The notes beneath the pieces were generated by a model. The model was not told the origin of the DNA and did no database searches. It was given only the letters and a program-made list of their open reading frames with translations. 64,000 nucleotides of DNA, taken from NCBI GenBank assembly GCA_023398295.1, contig JAEWSL010000013.1:86228-150227 (forward strand). The letters are read 5' to 3'. Shown here one piece after another: positions 1-9,914 of the stretch. The DNA comes from Elusimicrobiota bacterium. Its GTDB lineage: Bacteria; Elusimicrobiota; Elusimicrobia; Elusimicrobiales; Elusimicrobiaceae. Made by a program: the position numbers and the translations under genes. Numbering within the stretch: position 1 is the stretch's first letter; each line of letters begins with the position of its first letter.

Positions 1-55
1 TTAACGAAGGCCTTTTTTATAAAATCGGTTCAAGCGCGGGTTTTAGTTTCTTAAA

Positions 56-126
56 AGCGGGCGAAGAGAATCGAACTCTCGTCTCAACCTTGGCAAGGTC
101 GCGTTCTACCATTGAACCACGCCCGC
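56..126 (-). tRNA. tRNA-Gly (anticodon GCC)
   Basis: The minus strand folds into a cloverleaf: acceptor GCGGGCG paired with CGCCCGC, D-stem GTTC/GAAC, anticodon stem CGACC/GGTTG around the loop TTGCCAA, and a T-arm with TTCGATT. The anticodon is GCC, so it reads GGC and GGU. The discriminator base is T and no CCA is encoded. A second glycine tRNA (UCC) near the right end shares the same acceptor stem. Confidence 0.95.
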
Positions 127-171
127 AGAACATCTTATAAATATATTATAACATATTAGCCGTTTTGGCGT

Positions 172-945
172 CTATTTGGCGCTTTGTCCGCCGTAAATTA
201 CGGAGGCAGCCTGTTTTGTTTCAGGTTTGGATAATAAGAAATTTTTAAGCGTTTCGTTTTTCAATAATTCTTTAAGATATAAATTTTCTTCAGCGAGGGC
301 TTTTGTTTCTTTGGGGTTATCTATAAAATACTTTGCCGCGCGCGTCATAAGCAAATTATTTATTAAAGAACTGTTTAGAATTGCCGTTAAAACAGTTTCG
401 TTTTCCAAAACATTTATCACCACTGGATTTGTAAAAAAGTTTTCAACGGCGTAATCCTGCTGGGCAAGCATGTCAACCGCGGGGAAAGCGGTTTCCGTCA
501 GGTTTTTGACGTTTTTTCTGCCCATAAAAGAAGAAATTACCGTTTCGTTATTAAAAATAACTTCTATAACCTGCGGATTTTTAAGGTTGTCCCCCACGGT
601 GTTCATAAGGCTCCACGGGGTGGAGCCTACCCTCTGTAAATCCTCTTTGCTAAGGCGCGTTATGTTATAAAGATTAACGGCTATTACCGGTTTGCCGTAC
701 TCGGCGTACATATCGGCGCGCGCGGGCGTGCTTATGTTTGCGGGAAGATTTGTTTTTATCTCTTCGGGGAAATCGGTAATTTCGGCCTTGTCGTTTGTAA
801 AATCCTGCAGACGGTCCGGCGTTATGGCAAGCTGCGGGTTATTGGCTCTTTTTACATAAAGGCTTACCGGCGCGGCCACAACGGTCAAAGCAAATAAAAA
901 CAACATAAAATACACTAAGTTTTTGCTTTTTTCTTCCTGTTTCAT
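172..945 (-). CDS. membrane-anchored protein of unknown function
   Basis: This 257-residue protein starts with a charged N-terminus followed by one hydrophobic segment at about residues 10-30, so it is either a signal anchor or an uncleaved signal peptide with the rest outside the cytoplasmic membrane. I do not recognise the family. The body is rich in Asn and contains a recurring NET[V/L] motif (NNETVISSF, ENETVLTAI, KNETLKNFL), suggesting short helical repeats. It is divergently transcribed from the yjbQ-ybgC-lipoprotein cluster. An extended -10 element (TGTTAAAAT) ends 6 nt before the ATG and there is no ribosome binding site, which points to a leaderless mRNA. Confidence 0.75.
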   Translation of the reverse strand: MKQEEKSKNLVYFMLFLFALTVVAAPVSLYVKRANNPQLAITPDRLQDFTNDKAEITDFPEEIKTNLPANISTPARADMYAEYGKPVIAVNLYNITRLSKEDLQRVGSTPWSLMNTVGDNLKNPQVIEVIFNNETVISSFMGRKNVKNLTETAFPAVDMLAQQDYAVENFFTNPVVINVLENETVLTAILNSSLINNLLMTRAAKYFIDNPKETKALAEENLYLKELLKNETLKNFLLSKPETKQAASVIYGGQSAK

Positions 946-988
946 AAGAATATTTTAACATAAATTTACCTCTTAAATATGCTATGAT
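946..988. promoter_or_regulatory. divergent extended -10 promoters
   Basis: On the minus strand TGTTAAAAT (positions 960 to 952) is followed after 6 nt by the ATG at 945. On the plus strand TGCTATGAT (980-988) is followed after 7 nt by the ATG at 996. Neither gene has a Shine-Dalgarno sequence. Transcription normally starts 6-8 nt after the -10 hexamer, so both messages would begin at or next to the start codon. Confidence 0.6.
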
Positions 989-995
989 TTTTTAT

Positions 996-1412
996 ATGAA
1001 GTCTTACAGCGAATATCTTACCGTAAACACCGAAGAACGCCGTCAAATCAGAAACATCACGCGGCCTGTGCGCGAAGCTTTGGCGAAAAGCGGCGTTAAA
1101 GAGGGGCTTTGCCTCGTCAACGCCATGCATATAACGGCAAGCGTGTTTATAAATGACAATGAAAGCGGCCTTCACGAAGATTTTTTGAAATGGACCGAAA
1201 GCCTTGCCCCCTACAACCCTAAGGGTTATCGCCATAACCTTACCGGCGAAGATAACGGCGACGCCCACTTAAAACGCACAATTATGGGCAGAGAGGTCGT
1301 CGTAGCCGTAACAAAAGGAGAACTTGATTTCGGCCCGTGGGAAAATATTTTTTACGGCGAGTTTGACGGACAAAGAAGCAAAAGAATCTTAATTAAGATA
1401 ATAGGGGAATAA
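996..1412 (+). CDS. YjbQ/UPF0047 family protein
   Basis: The 138-residue product matches the YjbQ (UPF0047) family, one domain of about 130-140 residues. The family signatures are visible: a His in the [11 protein letters not shown] segment, the DAHLKR motif, and near the C-terminus the [18 protein letters not shown] stretch, which corresponds to the family's G-x-L-x-L-G-x-W-Q...E-x-D-G-x-R pattern. Members have been linked to weak thiamin-phosphate synthase activity; the physiological role is uncertain. I chose the ATG at 996 over the in-frame ATG at 984 because 984 lies inside the -10 element. The next gene starts directly after this stop codon, so the two are co-transcribed. Confidence 0.85.
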   Translation: MKSYSEYLTVNTEERRQIRNITRPVREALAKSGVKEGLCLVNAMHITASVFINDNESGLHEDFLKWTESLAPYNPKGYRHNLTGEDNGDAHLKRTIMGREVVVAVTKGELDFGPWENIFYGEFDGQRSKRILIKIIGE

Positions 1413-1823
1413 ATGAAGCGCAAAGTTTACTATTACGATACCGACTGCGGCGGAGTTGTTTATCACGCAAATTATCTTAATTTTTTTGAAGAAGCCCGCA
1501 CCGAAGAACTTGAAAAAATCGGGCTTTCTGTTAACGACCTAAAAAAAGAAGACTGCTTTTTTGTCGTAAACCATCAGGAAATTTTTTACAGATATCCGGC
1601 CTTTTACGGCGATATTTTAGATATAGAAGCCAAAGTGGTAGAATTAAGCGCCGTACGTATGGTGTTTGAATACCATATAAAAAATCAAGAAGGCAGGCTT
1701 ACTACGGAGGGGACGACTTCTTTAGTCTGCATCGGCAAAGACGGGCATCCGCACGCGTGGCCGGAGTATTTTGCCAAAAAAATCCCCGTAAGCCCCGCGG
1801 CGATAAAAACAGGGAGGAAGTAA
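1413..1823 (+). CDS. ybgC: YbgC/FadM-type acyl-CoA thioesterase
   Basis: A 136-residue hotdog-fold thioesterase. The N-terminal signature YYDTDCGGVVYHANYL includes Asp11 and His18, which align with the catalytic positions of characterised YbgC proteins. YbgC hydrolyses acyl-CoA or acyl-ACP thioesters and in many Gram-negative bacteria sits beside tol-pal genes; no tol genes are adjacent here. The start codon follows the yjbQ stop without a gap, with GGGGAA just upstream acting as the ribosome binding site. The 3' end is followed by AGGGAGGAAG, the binding site of the next gene, so the three plus-strand genes form one operon. Confidence 0.88.
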   Translation: MKRKVYYYDTDCGGVVYHANYLNFFEEARTEELEKIGLSVNDLKKEDCFFVVNHQEIFYRYPAFYGDILDIEAKVVELSAVRMVFEYHIKNQEGRLTTEGTTSLVCIGKDGHPHAWPEYFAKKIPVSPAAIKTGRK

Positions 1824-1825
1824 AA

Positions 1826-2251
1826 ATGAAGAAAACTTTTTTAATTATTTGTTCCGTTTTGCTTTTGTGCGCCTGCGCGGCAATAGATGATAAAATGTCT
1901 TTTAAGTTCGCGATACCGGAAACCGACGACGACGCTTTAGGTTTTCAAAAATCTGCGCTGTCCTACGAGCTTTATTCCTGGAAAACCGGCCCCGAATGGG
2001 CGTTTTCTTTATTTGAAAACGGCTCGCGCCTTACGGCCTCTTTCAAGAGCATCAGCGCCGGCGATGACGTTATTATCGGCCCCGAGCAGCTTATGCAGGA
2101 TATTTTGGCCCTGCCTCAAAATACAAAAATTTATTGGAACTTAAAACGCATAAAAGGCTTCAAACTGCCGCCGCAGGATTTATTAAATAAAATAGTGCTT
2201 GAAGCAAAAAAAAGCGGTATTATAATTGAAGTTATAAACTGGCCTTCTTAA
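1826..2251 (+). CDS. small putative lipoprotein
   Basis: The 141-residue product has a lysine-containing N-terminus, a hydrophobic core and the lipobox LCAC, with the predicted lipidated Cys at residue 17, so it should be exported and lipid-anchored. The mature part is not recognised; it ends with an alternating hydrophobic segment (IVLEAKKSGIIIEVINWPS). The ATG at 1826 is preferred to the upstream in-frame start at 1757 because it has a strong ribosome binding site (AGGGAGGAAG, 1811-1820) and yields a proper signal peptide. It is last in the yjbQ-ybgC operon and converges on atpC with only 16 bp between stop codons. Confidence 0.75.
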   Translation: MKKTFLIICSVLLLCACAAIDDKMSFKFAIPETDDDALGFQKSALSYELYSWKTGPEWAFSLFENGSRLTASFKSISAGDDVIIGPEQLMQDILALPQNTKIYWNLKRIKGFKLPPQDLLNKIVLEAKKSGIIIEVINWPS

Positions 2252-2267
2252 AAGATAAAAGCTCCCT

Positions 2268-2684
2268 TTATTTTCTTTTTCTGTACTGCTTTACTTTAAG
2301 CAGAAGGATAGCTTTCTTTAATTCCATTTCGGCAAGGGCCATATCAATATCGGGATCTTTACCCGAAAGGCTGGTTTTGGCCTGGGCGGCTTTTTGTTTC
2401 TCTTCCTCTTCGTTAATTTCTTCGGCGAGGGCGGCGTCCTCGGCAAAGACGCTGACGACATCGCGCGCAATTTCCGCCAGGCCTCCCATAACGGCAAAGT
2501 ATTCTTCGTTTCCGCCTTCTTTGTAGCGGAGCACTCCGAAATTAAGTTTTGCAATATACTGTGTATGTCCGGGCAAAACGCCCATTTCCCCTTCGTAAGC
2601 GGGCAAGGCTACAAAATCAACCTGCTTATCTATAACGGGACGCTGCGGCGTTATTATTTGCAATCTTAATTTCTTTTGAGCCAT
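2268..2684 (-). CDS. atpC: F1Fo ATP synthase epsilon subunit
   Basis: The 138-residue epsilon subunit belongs to the rotor stalk and links gamma to the c-ring. The N-terminal beta-sandwich is recognisable by the EGEMGVLPGHTQYIAKLNFG segment typical of the family. The C-terminal helical hairpin (residues about 88-138) is charged and contains the run of Glu around EEINEEEEKQKAAQAK. It is the last gene of the atp operon, 4 bp after atpD. No terminator hairpin is evident before the convergent lipoprotein gene. Confidence 0.93.
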   Translation of the reverse strand: MAQKKLRLQIITPQRPVIDKQVDFVALPAYEGEMGVLPGHTQYIAKLNFGVLRYKEGGNEEYFAVMGGLAEIARDVVSVFAEDAALAEEINEEEEKQKAAQAKTSLSGKDPDIDMALAEMELKKAILLLKVKQYRKRK

Positions 2685-2688
2685 AAAA

Positions 2689-5032
<2,344 letters not shown>

Positions 5033-5048
5033 GGCAAGATACCTTTAT

Positions 5049-5972
5049 TTATTTTTTCCTGCTTTCAAGCGCCTTGACGTAATCGGCTATGCCTTTTTCT
5101 AAAGTAAAATCCGGCGCGTAGCCTATCTTTTCAACGGTGGACGAAATATCGGCAAGCGTGCGCATCTGATAGAAAGAATAAGGATTATCAATATATTCCG
5201 TCGTAAGATTTAAGCCCATTTCGTTATTAAGGCATTTTATTATATCGTTAAAATTGCGCGAAATGCCCGTTCCTACGTTATAAACGCCGCTCTCTTTGGC
5301 ATTATTAAGCGCGCAGAGATTTGCTTTGATAACATCTTTTATATAAACGAAATCTCTTTCCTGCTCGCCCATCTTGAAAATTTTAGGATTATGCCCAAGC
5401 TTCATTTGATTATAAAGCTGGTACATCATGCTGGCTGTTTTGCCTTTATAATATTCGCCGGGGCCGTAGACGTTAAAATATCTTAATCCGACTATAATCA
5501 TATCCTGATTTTCGGAAGCAAATTCTTTTGCCACATTATCCATCATGGCCTTGGAAAACCCGTAAATATTTTCCGGCGCGGGGGTTTGGGTTATTTTCAT
5601 AGGGCACTCGCCGTTGCCGTAAGTGGCCGCAGAAGAGGCGTAAATAACCTTTTTTATTTCATTTTCTGCCGCGTAATTTAAGATATTGCGGAAAGCCTCC
5701 ACATTGGCTTCCATCATAAGGCGCTGGTCGTGTACGTCGGTGTCGGTTATGGCGGCTTCGTGGAAAATAGCGTCAAAATAATCGTCTGCGGGCAGTTCTT
5801 CATAAACGTCGGCCGTGTAAATATCCCCCTTAAAGCCGAGCAGATTTTTGAAATTGCCGCTTGAAAAATCATCTATCACGGCAACGCTGTTGCCCTGTTT
5901 TTCAAGTTCCAGGGCGATATTGCTGCCTACAAAACCCGCCCCGCCCGTAACTAAATATTTTTTTTGTGCCAT
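5049..5972 (-). CDS. hldD: ADP-L-glycero-D-manno-heptose 6-epimerase
   Basis: A 307-residue extended SDR enzyme. It has the NAD(P)-binding GGAGFVG motif at residues 10-16 and the Tyr137-x3-Lys141 pair in IYGFSKAMM. The segments RYFNVYGPGEYYKGK and ERDFVYIKDV followed by GVYNVGTG are characteristic of HldD/RfaD rather than UDP-glucose 4-epimerases. HldD epimerises ADP-D,D-heptose to ADP-L,D-heptose for the LPS inner core. It sits inside the ATP synthase operon, 1 bp after atpA and 16 bp before atpG, so it must be co-transcribed with the F1 genes. This position is unusual. No other heptose-pathway gene is next to it, though kdsC is elsewhere in the window. Confidence 0.88.
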   Translation of the reverse strand: MAQKKYLVTGGAGFVGSNIALELEKQGNSVAVIDDFSSGNFKNLLGFKGDIYTADVYEELPADDYFDAIFHEAAITDTDVHDQRLMMEANVEAFRNILNYAAENEIKKVIYASSAATYGNGECPMKITQTPAPENIYGFSKAMMDNVAKEFASENQDMIIVGLRYFNVYGPGEYYKGKTASMMYQLYNQMKLGHNPKIFKMGEQERDFVYIKDVIKANLCALNNAKESGVYNVGTGISRNFNDIIKCLNNEMGLNLTTEYIDNPYSFYQMRTLADISSTVEKIGYAPDFTLEKGIADYVKALESRKK

Positions 5973-5973
5973 C

Positions 5974-7494
5974 TTATTTACTCTCCTTAAATATAGGTTT
6001 ATATTCTTCTAAAACTGCTTTTATTTCTTTCTCCAGAGGCTCTGAAAGTACGCCTTCTTTTGCAATTTTTTCAAGCAACATCGGATACTTTGCGCGCACA
6101 TAAGCCAGCATCTTATCTTGGTAAACCAAAACGTTTTTGACCGCTATATCATCTACGTATCCGTGCGTGCCGGCAAACAAAACCAGCACCTGCTCCTGTA
6201 TCAGCATGGGATTGTACTGCGGCTGTATCAGAAGTTGTTTCATACGCTGCCCGCGCGCAAGCTGGGCCTGGGATTCTTTATCAAGTTCGCTGCCAAACTG
6301 AGCAAAACTCTCCAGTTCCTGATACTGCGCTAAATCTATCCTTAAAGTGCCGGCAACTTTGCGCATGCTCTTCTTCTGCGCGCTGCCGCCGACGCGTGAA
6401 ACGGAAAACCCCACGTCAATGGCCGGTTTGACGCCGCTTCTGAAAATATTGGAATCAAGATAAATCTGCCCGTCGGTAATTGAAATTACATTGGTCGGAA
6501 TATAGGCTGAGATATCGTTAGCCTGCGTTTCAATAATAGGCAGGGCCGTTAAAGAGCCCGCTCCGTTTTTATCGCTTAATTTACAGGCGCGCTCAAGCAG
6601 GCGGGAATGCAGATAAAAGACGTCCCCCGGGTAAGCTTCCCTCCCAGGCGGTCTGCGTAAAAGCAGCGACATCTGACGGTAAGCCTGGGCGTGTTTTGAT
6701 AAATCGTCATAGATAATCAAAACGTCCTTGCCCTGCCACATAAAATATTCGCCCATCGTGCAGCCGGCGTAAGGCGCGGCATAAAGAAGCGAAGCCGGTT
6801 CAGAAGCGCAGGCCGCCACTACTATAGTGTAAGGCATTGCTCCTTTATCGGTCAGAGTCTGGACCACCTGAGCCACTGTGCTTTGTTTTTGTCCTATTGC
6901 GACATAAATGCAGATTACGCCTTCTTTTTGCTGTTTCTGGTTAATAATAGTGTCAATTGCAATGGCGGTTTTCCCCGTCTGCCTGTCGCCGATAATAAGC
7001 TCCCTTTGCCCTTTGCCTATGGGGACCATGGCGTCAACAGCTTTAAGCCCGGTTTGCAAAGGCTGCTTGACCTGCTGGCGTTCAATAACGCCGGGGGCTA
7101 TTACTTCCATAGGGCGGTACTGCGCGGCTTTAAGGGGCTCTTTGCCATCTAAAGGCCGGCCTAAAGGATCTACAACGCGGCCAAGCAAAGCTTCACCCAC
7201 AGGTATGCTTATTACTTTGCCCGTTCTTTTTACGCTGTCGCCTTCTTTTATGCCGGTATCGGGGCCCATTATAACGCAGCCTATATTATCATACTCCAGA
7301 TTAAGGGCCATGCCGCGAACGCCGTTTTGAAAATCCAATAATTCCCCGGAAACAGCGTTTTTGAGGCCATAAATTCTTGCGATGCCGTCGCCCACGCTTA
7401 TTACCGTGCCCGTTTCGTTTATTTGGGAAGAAGGCACAAAATTTACTATCTTCTCTTTTATTATAGAGGTTATTTCCTCCGGTCTTATAGCCAT
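5974..7494 (-). CDS. atpA: F1Fo ATP synthase alpha subunit
   Basis: The 506-residue non-catalytic nucleotide-binding subunit has the P-loop GDRQTGKT at residues 169-176. The [13 protein letters not shown] segment before it and the [17 protein letters not shown] counterparts ([21 protein letters not shown]) further on are hallmark alpha-subunit motifs. Length is normal. It follows atpH by 7 bp. The stop codon is immediately followed by hldD rather than atpG, interrupting the usual alpha-gamma order without breaking the transcript. Confidence 0.97.
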   Translation of the reverse strand: MAIRPEEITSIIKEKIVNFVPSSQINETGTVISVGDGIARIYGLKNAVSGELLDFQNGVRGMALNLEYDNIGCVIMGPDTGIKEGDSVKRTGKVISIPVGEALLGRVVDPLGRPLDGKEPLKAAQYRPMEVIAPGVIERQQVKQPLQTGLKAVDAMVPIGKGQRELIIGDRQTGKTAIAIDTIINQKQQKEGVICIYVAIGQKQSTVAQVVQTLTDKGAMPYTIVVAACASEPASLLYAAPYAGCTMGEYFMWQGKDVLIIYDDLSKHAQAYRQMSLLLRRPPGREAYPGDVFYLHSRLLERACKLSDKNGAGSLTALPIIETQANDISAYIPTNVISITDGQIYLDSNIFRSGVKPAIDVGFSVSRVGGSAQKKSMRKVAGTLRIDLAQYQELESFAQFGSELDKESQAQLARGQRMKQLLIQPQYNPMLIQEQVLVLFAGTHGYVDDIAVKNVLVYQDKMLAYVRAKYPMLLEKIAKEGVLSEPLEKEIKAVLEEYKPIFKESK

Positions 7495-7501
7495 ACCTTA
7501 T

Positions 7502-8029
7502 TTACCTTTCCGTTAAGTTTTTTGTAAGCTGTTTTATCCTGCCCTGAGCGCTTGCGTCAATCAAGATATCCCCCCGCCTGATTATAAGTCCGCCAAGCAG
7601 GGTGCTATCTTCCTCAAAATCTAACGCCGCTTTGGCGTTAAAATATGAAGACAAAGCTTTTTCCAGTATTTTCTTATCGGCGTCTTTAAGAGCGCCGCAA
7701 GAACTTACTTTTACCCTTGTAACGCCGTTTCTTTTATCAAGCAAAACGCTTAGCTGTTTTAGTATCAAAGCGGATAAATCAAACCGTTTTGCGTCAACTA
7801 ATATTTTTATAAAAGCGGCCGCTTCGCTTTTTTTAAGAATTTTGGCAAGGATATCTTCTTTAACTTTATTTGAAATCACGGGGCTCAACAAATACTGCCC
7901 CGCCTCTTTAAGCGCAAGGAGAGCCTGCTCCAAATGTTCGTAATTTGAGGAGGCTTCTTTTGCGTCTTTAGCCAAAGAATCGTAGGCTAAAGCGTATCTT
8001 TGCGCAAGAACAAGGCTGTTTGCCTTCAT
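7502..8029 (-). CDS. atpH: F1Fo ATP synthase delta subunit
   Basis: The 175-residue delta subunit (OSCP) caps the F1 head and ties it to the peripheral b stalk. The N-terminal segment LAQRYALAYDSLAKDAK and the C-terminal DSTLLGGLIIRRGDILIDAS stretch are typical of the family. Its start codon overlaps the end of atpF by 4 bp (ATGA), indicating translational coupling. Confidence 0.94.
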   Translation of the reverse strand: MKANSLVLAQRYALAYDSLAKDAKEASSNYEHLEQALLALKEAGQYLLSPVISNKVKEDILAKILKKSEAAAFIKILVDAKRFDLSALILKQLSVLLDKRNGVTRVKVSSCGALKDADKKILEKALSSYFNAKAALDFEEDSTLLGGLIIRRGDILIDASAQGRIKQLTKNLTER

Positions 8030-8520
8030 TTTCTTTTTATATCCTTAAGTAAATCTTCCACCAATTTAGAACCTGTCTTTATATCTGTTTCTTTGCCTAT
8101 AACTTTCTCTACGGCAAGCATAGTTAAATCAACGATATCTTTGCGGGCCGCGTCTAAAGCTTTTTGCGTCTGCGCGGTTATTTGCCGCTGCGCCTGCTCA
8201 ATAAGGTTTTGCGCGCTGTCTTTGGCTTCCTGTAAGATACGCTGCCGCTCGCTCTCGCCTAAGGCGGAGGCCTCTTGCAGCTTAGCTGCGCTCTGTTTGC
8301 TAATATCGTCAAGACGCGTCTGCAAATCTTCTTTAATCTTCTGGGCTTCGTCTTTGGCCTGCTGGGCGCTTTGCACGTCATTTGCAATTTTCTTTTCCCG
8401 CGCTTCCAAAGCGTTGATAACAGGCTTCCACGCAAATTTGGCTAATAAAAAAGCCAAAATAGTAAAATTAACAACAGTCCAAAAGATTAACCCGACTTCG
8501 GGTTTTAATAAGGCGTCCAT
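8026..8520 (-). CDS. atpF: F1Fo ATP synthase b subunit
   Basis: The 164-residue b subunit has one N-terminal membrane helix (about residues 10-30, LIFWTVVNFTILAFLLAKFAW) followed by a long, charged, Ala/Gln-rich coiled coil that forms the peripheral stalk. The KPVINALEAREKKIANDV segment right after the helix is typical of bacterial b subunits. It lies 1 bp downstream of atpE and overlaps atpH by 4 bp. There is a single b gene, so the stalk should be a homodimer. Confidence 0.95.
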   Translation of the reverse strand: MDALLKPEVGLIFWTVVNFTILAFLLAKFAWKPVINALEAREKKIANDVQSAQQAKDEAQKIKEDLQTRLDDISKQSAAKLQEASALGESERQRILQEAKDSAQNLIEQAQRQITAQTQKALDAARKDIVDLTMLAVEKVIGKETDIKTGSKLVEDLLKDIKRK

Positions 8521-8521
8521 A

Positions 8522-8743
8522 TTATAACATCATAAAGCAGATTACCAGCGAGAAAAATGCCACGCCTTCAATGAAAGCCGCGCCGATAATCATGGTAAGC
8601 TGAGCCATTTTGCCCGCTTCGGGCTGACGGCCCGTTGCTTCCAAAGCGGCTGCGCCTATCTTACCGATGCCGATTGCCGCTCCTATAACGGAAAGCCCTG
8701 CTCCAAGCCCTGCCGCGACGTATTTTATTACTTCCATTCCCAT
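8522..8743 (-). CDS. atpE: F1Fo ATP synthase c subunit (proton type)
   Basis: The 73-residue proteolipid has two membrane helices joined by the RQPEA loop at residues 39-43. The first helix is Gly/Ala-rich (GAAIGIGKIGAAALEATG), as needed for tight packing in the c-ring. The ion-binding carboxylate is Glu59 in AAFIEGVAFF. The Gln of helix one and the Ser following the Glu that mark sodium-binding c subunits are absent (Ile and Gly stand there), so coupling to protons is more likely. It has a clear ribosome binding site (AAGGAGG) just upstream. Confidence 0.95.
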   Translation of the reverse strand: MGMEVIKYVAAGLGAGLSVIGAAIGIGKIGAAALEATGRQPEAGKMAQLTMIIGAAFIEGVAFFSLVICFMML

Positions 8744-8771
8744 AATAATTCCTCCTTAACTTTTTTTAATT

Positions 8772-9518
8772 CTAATGCTGATGCATCTGCAAACCCGCAA
8801 ATATCGCGGTAAGCAAAGTAAAAACATAAGCCTGTATGGCTGCGACAAGCAGCTCAAGAAGACTTACAAAAAGCGTCATTCCCAAAACAGGGGCGGCAGT
8901 GCCGTAGCCGGCAATTAAGCTCTTTTCCCCCATAACAAATATAAAAGAAAATAAAGCTATTAAAACTATATGCCCCGCCGTCATATTGGCAAAAAGACGA
9001 ACAGCCAATACAAAAATTTTAATTAAAAGCCCCAAAATTTCTATAGGAAAAAGCAAAGGAACAAGCCAAAAAGGCACGCCGCCCGGGATAAAAGTTTTAA
9101 GGCAGCCCAGAAGACCGTTTTTCTTCATACTGAGGCCCATAATCACAAAAAAGCTGACAAGCGCCATACCGCCGGTGATTGAAATATTAGAGGTTATTGT
9201 TTTGCCCCCCGGCAGCATGCCGAAGTAATTGGCAAACAATAAAAATATCAAAAGCGTGCAGAAAAACGGCACCAGTTTGCGGCCTTCTTTGCCTATATTG
9301 GGCAAGACGATGCCGTCCCTGACAAATACCACAAAGCCTTCTATAGCCGTGCGGCAAAGACGCCAATTACTCTTCCACGCCAAAGGGATAAAAATCAACA
9401 GAACGGCCGATATCGCAAACATTAAAAGGGAGTGGGAGGTTATCGGCAAATGCACCCCGAAAAGAGTGAGGCCGAAATCATGATCTAAAATATGATGTTC
9501 TATAAGTTCCGTAATCAT
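8772..9518 (-). CDS. atpB: F1Fo ATP synthase a subunit
   Basis: The 248-residue a subunit is a multi-spanning membrane protein forming the ion half-channels next to the c-ring. The essential arginine is Arg174 in the conserved helix segment LAVRLFANMTAGHIVL. The C-terminal helix LELLVAAIQAYVFTLLTAIF is also characteristic. It overlaps the upstream AtpZ/AtpI-like gene by 4 bp and precedes atpE by 28 bp. Confidence 0.95.
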   Translation of the reverse strand: MITELIEHHILDHDFGLTLFGVHLPITSHSLLMFAISAVLLIFIPLAWKSNWRLCRTAIEGFVVFVRDGIVLPNIGKEGRKLVPFFCTLLIFLLFANYFGMLPGGKTITSNISITGGMALVSFFVIMGLSMKKNGLLGCLKTFIPGGVPFWLVPLLFPIEILGLLIKIFVLAVRLFANMTAGHIVLIALFSFIFVMGEKSLIAGYGTAAPVLGMTLFVSLLELLVAAIQAYVFTLLTAIFAGLQMHQH

Positions 9519-9760
9519 CTTTTATCTTCTGTCTTTTGAACTGAGGGTTTTTGTTTCTTTAGCTGGTTTACTGCGGCGCGCGCGGTCTTTACCATTAAAT
9601 ACAGCCCGAAAGAAAACCCGCAAACGCTGCCGCAGACAATAAACAGCGGATACGAATTTAATTTAGCGTCAAGCCACTTGCCGGCCAAAAGGCCCAGCAG
9701 CATCACGGCGGCGAATTGAACACCGAGTCCAGTCGCTAATAAAAAATCGTGCTTCTTCAT
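9515..9760 (-). CDS. AtpZ/AtpI-like ATP synthase assembly protein
   Basis: An 81-residue protein with two membrane helices (about residues 8-28 and 38-58) and a positively charged C-terminal tail. Size, topology and position as first gene of the atp operon match the AtpI/AtpZ family, which helps assemble the c-ring or transports magnesium or calcium. Its stop overlaps the atpB start (ATGA). A 5-bp hairpin (ACCGC/GCGGT, near 9770-9784) lies in the short leader before its start; the promoter is probably in the AT-rich stretch at 9786-9808. Confidence 0.75.
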   Translation of the reverse strand: MKKHDFLLATGLGVQFAAVMLLGLLAGKWLDAKLNSYPLFIVCGSVCGFSFGLYLMVKTARAAVNQLKKQKPSVQKTEDKR

Positions 9761-9884
9761 ATACCCCCGACCGCAAAAGGCGGTATATCTATATAATATA
9801 ATATTTTCCCAGCCTTGGGGCGAAACATCAAAAATATTAGTCCACAGAAGAAATCCCCACCTAAAACTAAAGCCTTGCGCTAAA

Positions 9885-9893
9885 TGCTATAAT
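9885..9893 (+). promoter_or_regulatory. extended -10 promoter of the GH13 gene
   Basis: TGCTATAAT is a textbook extended -10 element. Transcription should start around 9900, leaving a short leader containing the AGGGG ribosome binding site (9902-9906). No convincing -35 box is visible. The rest of the 148-bp divergent gap holds the atp operon leader. Confidence 0.6.
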
Positions 9894-9914
9894 GGGGACA
9901 TAGGGGTGATGATT

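Noticed and set aside
8522..8743. Sodium-coupled ATP synthase.
   Set aside because: The c subunit lacks the Gln in helix one and the Ser after the key Glu that form the sodium site.
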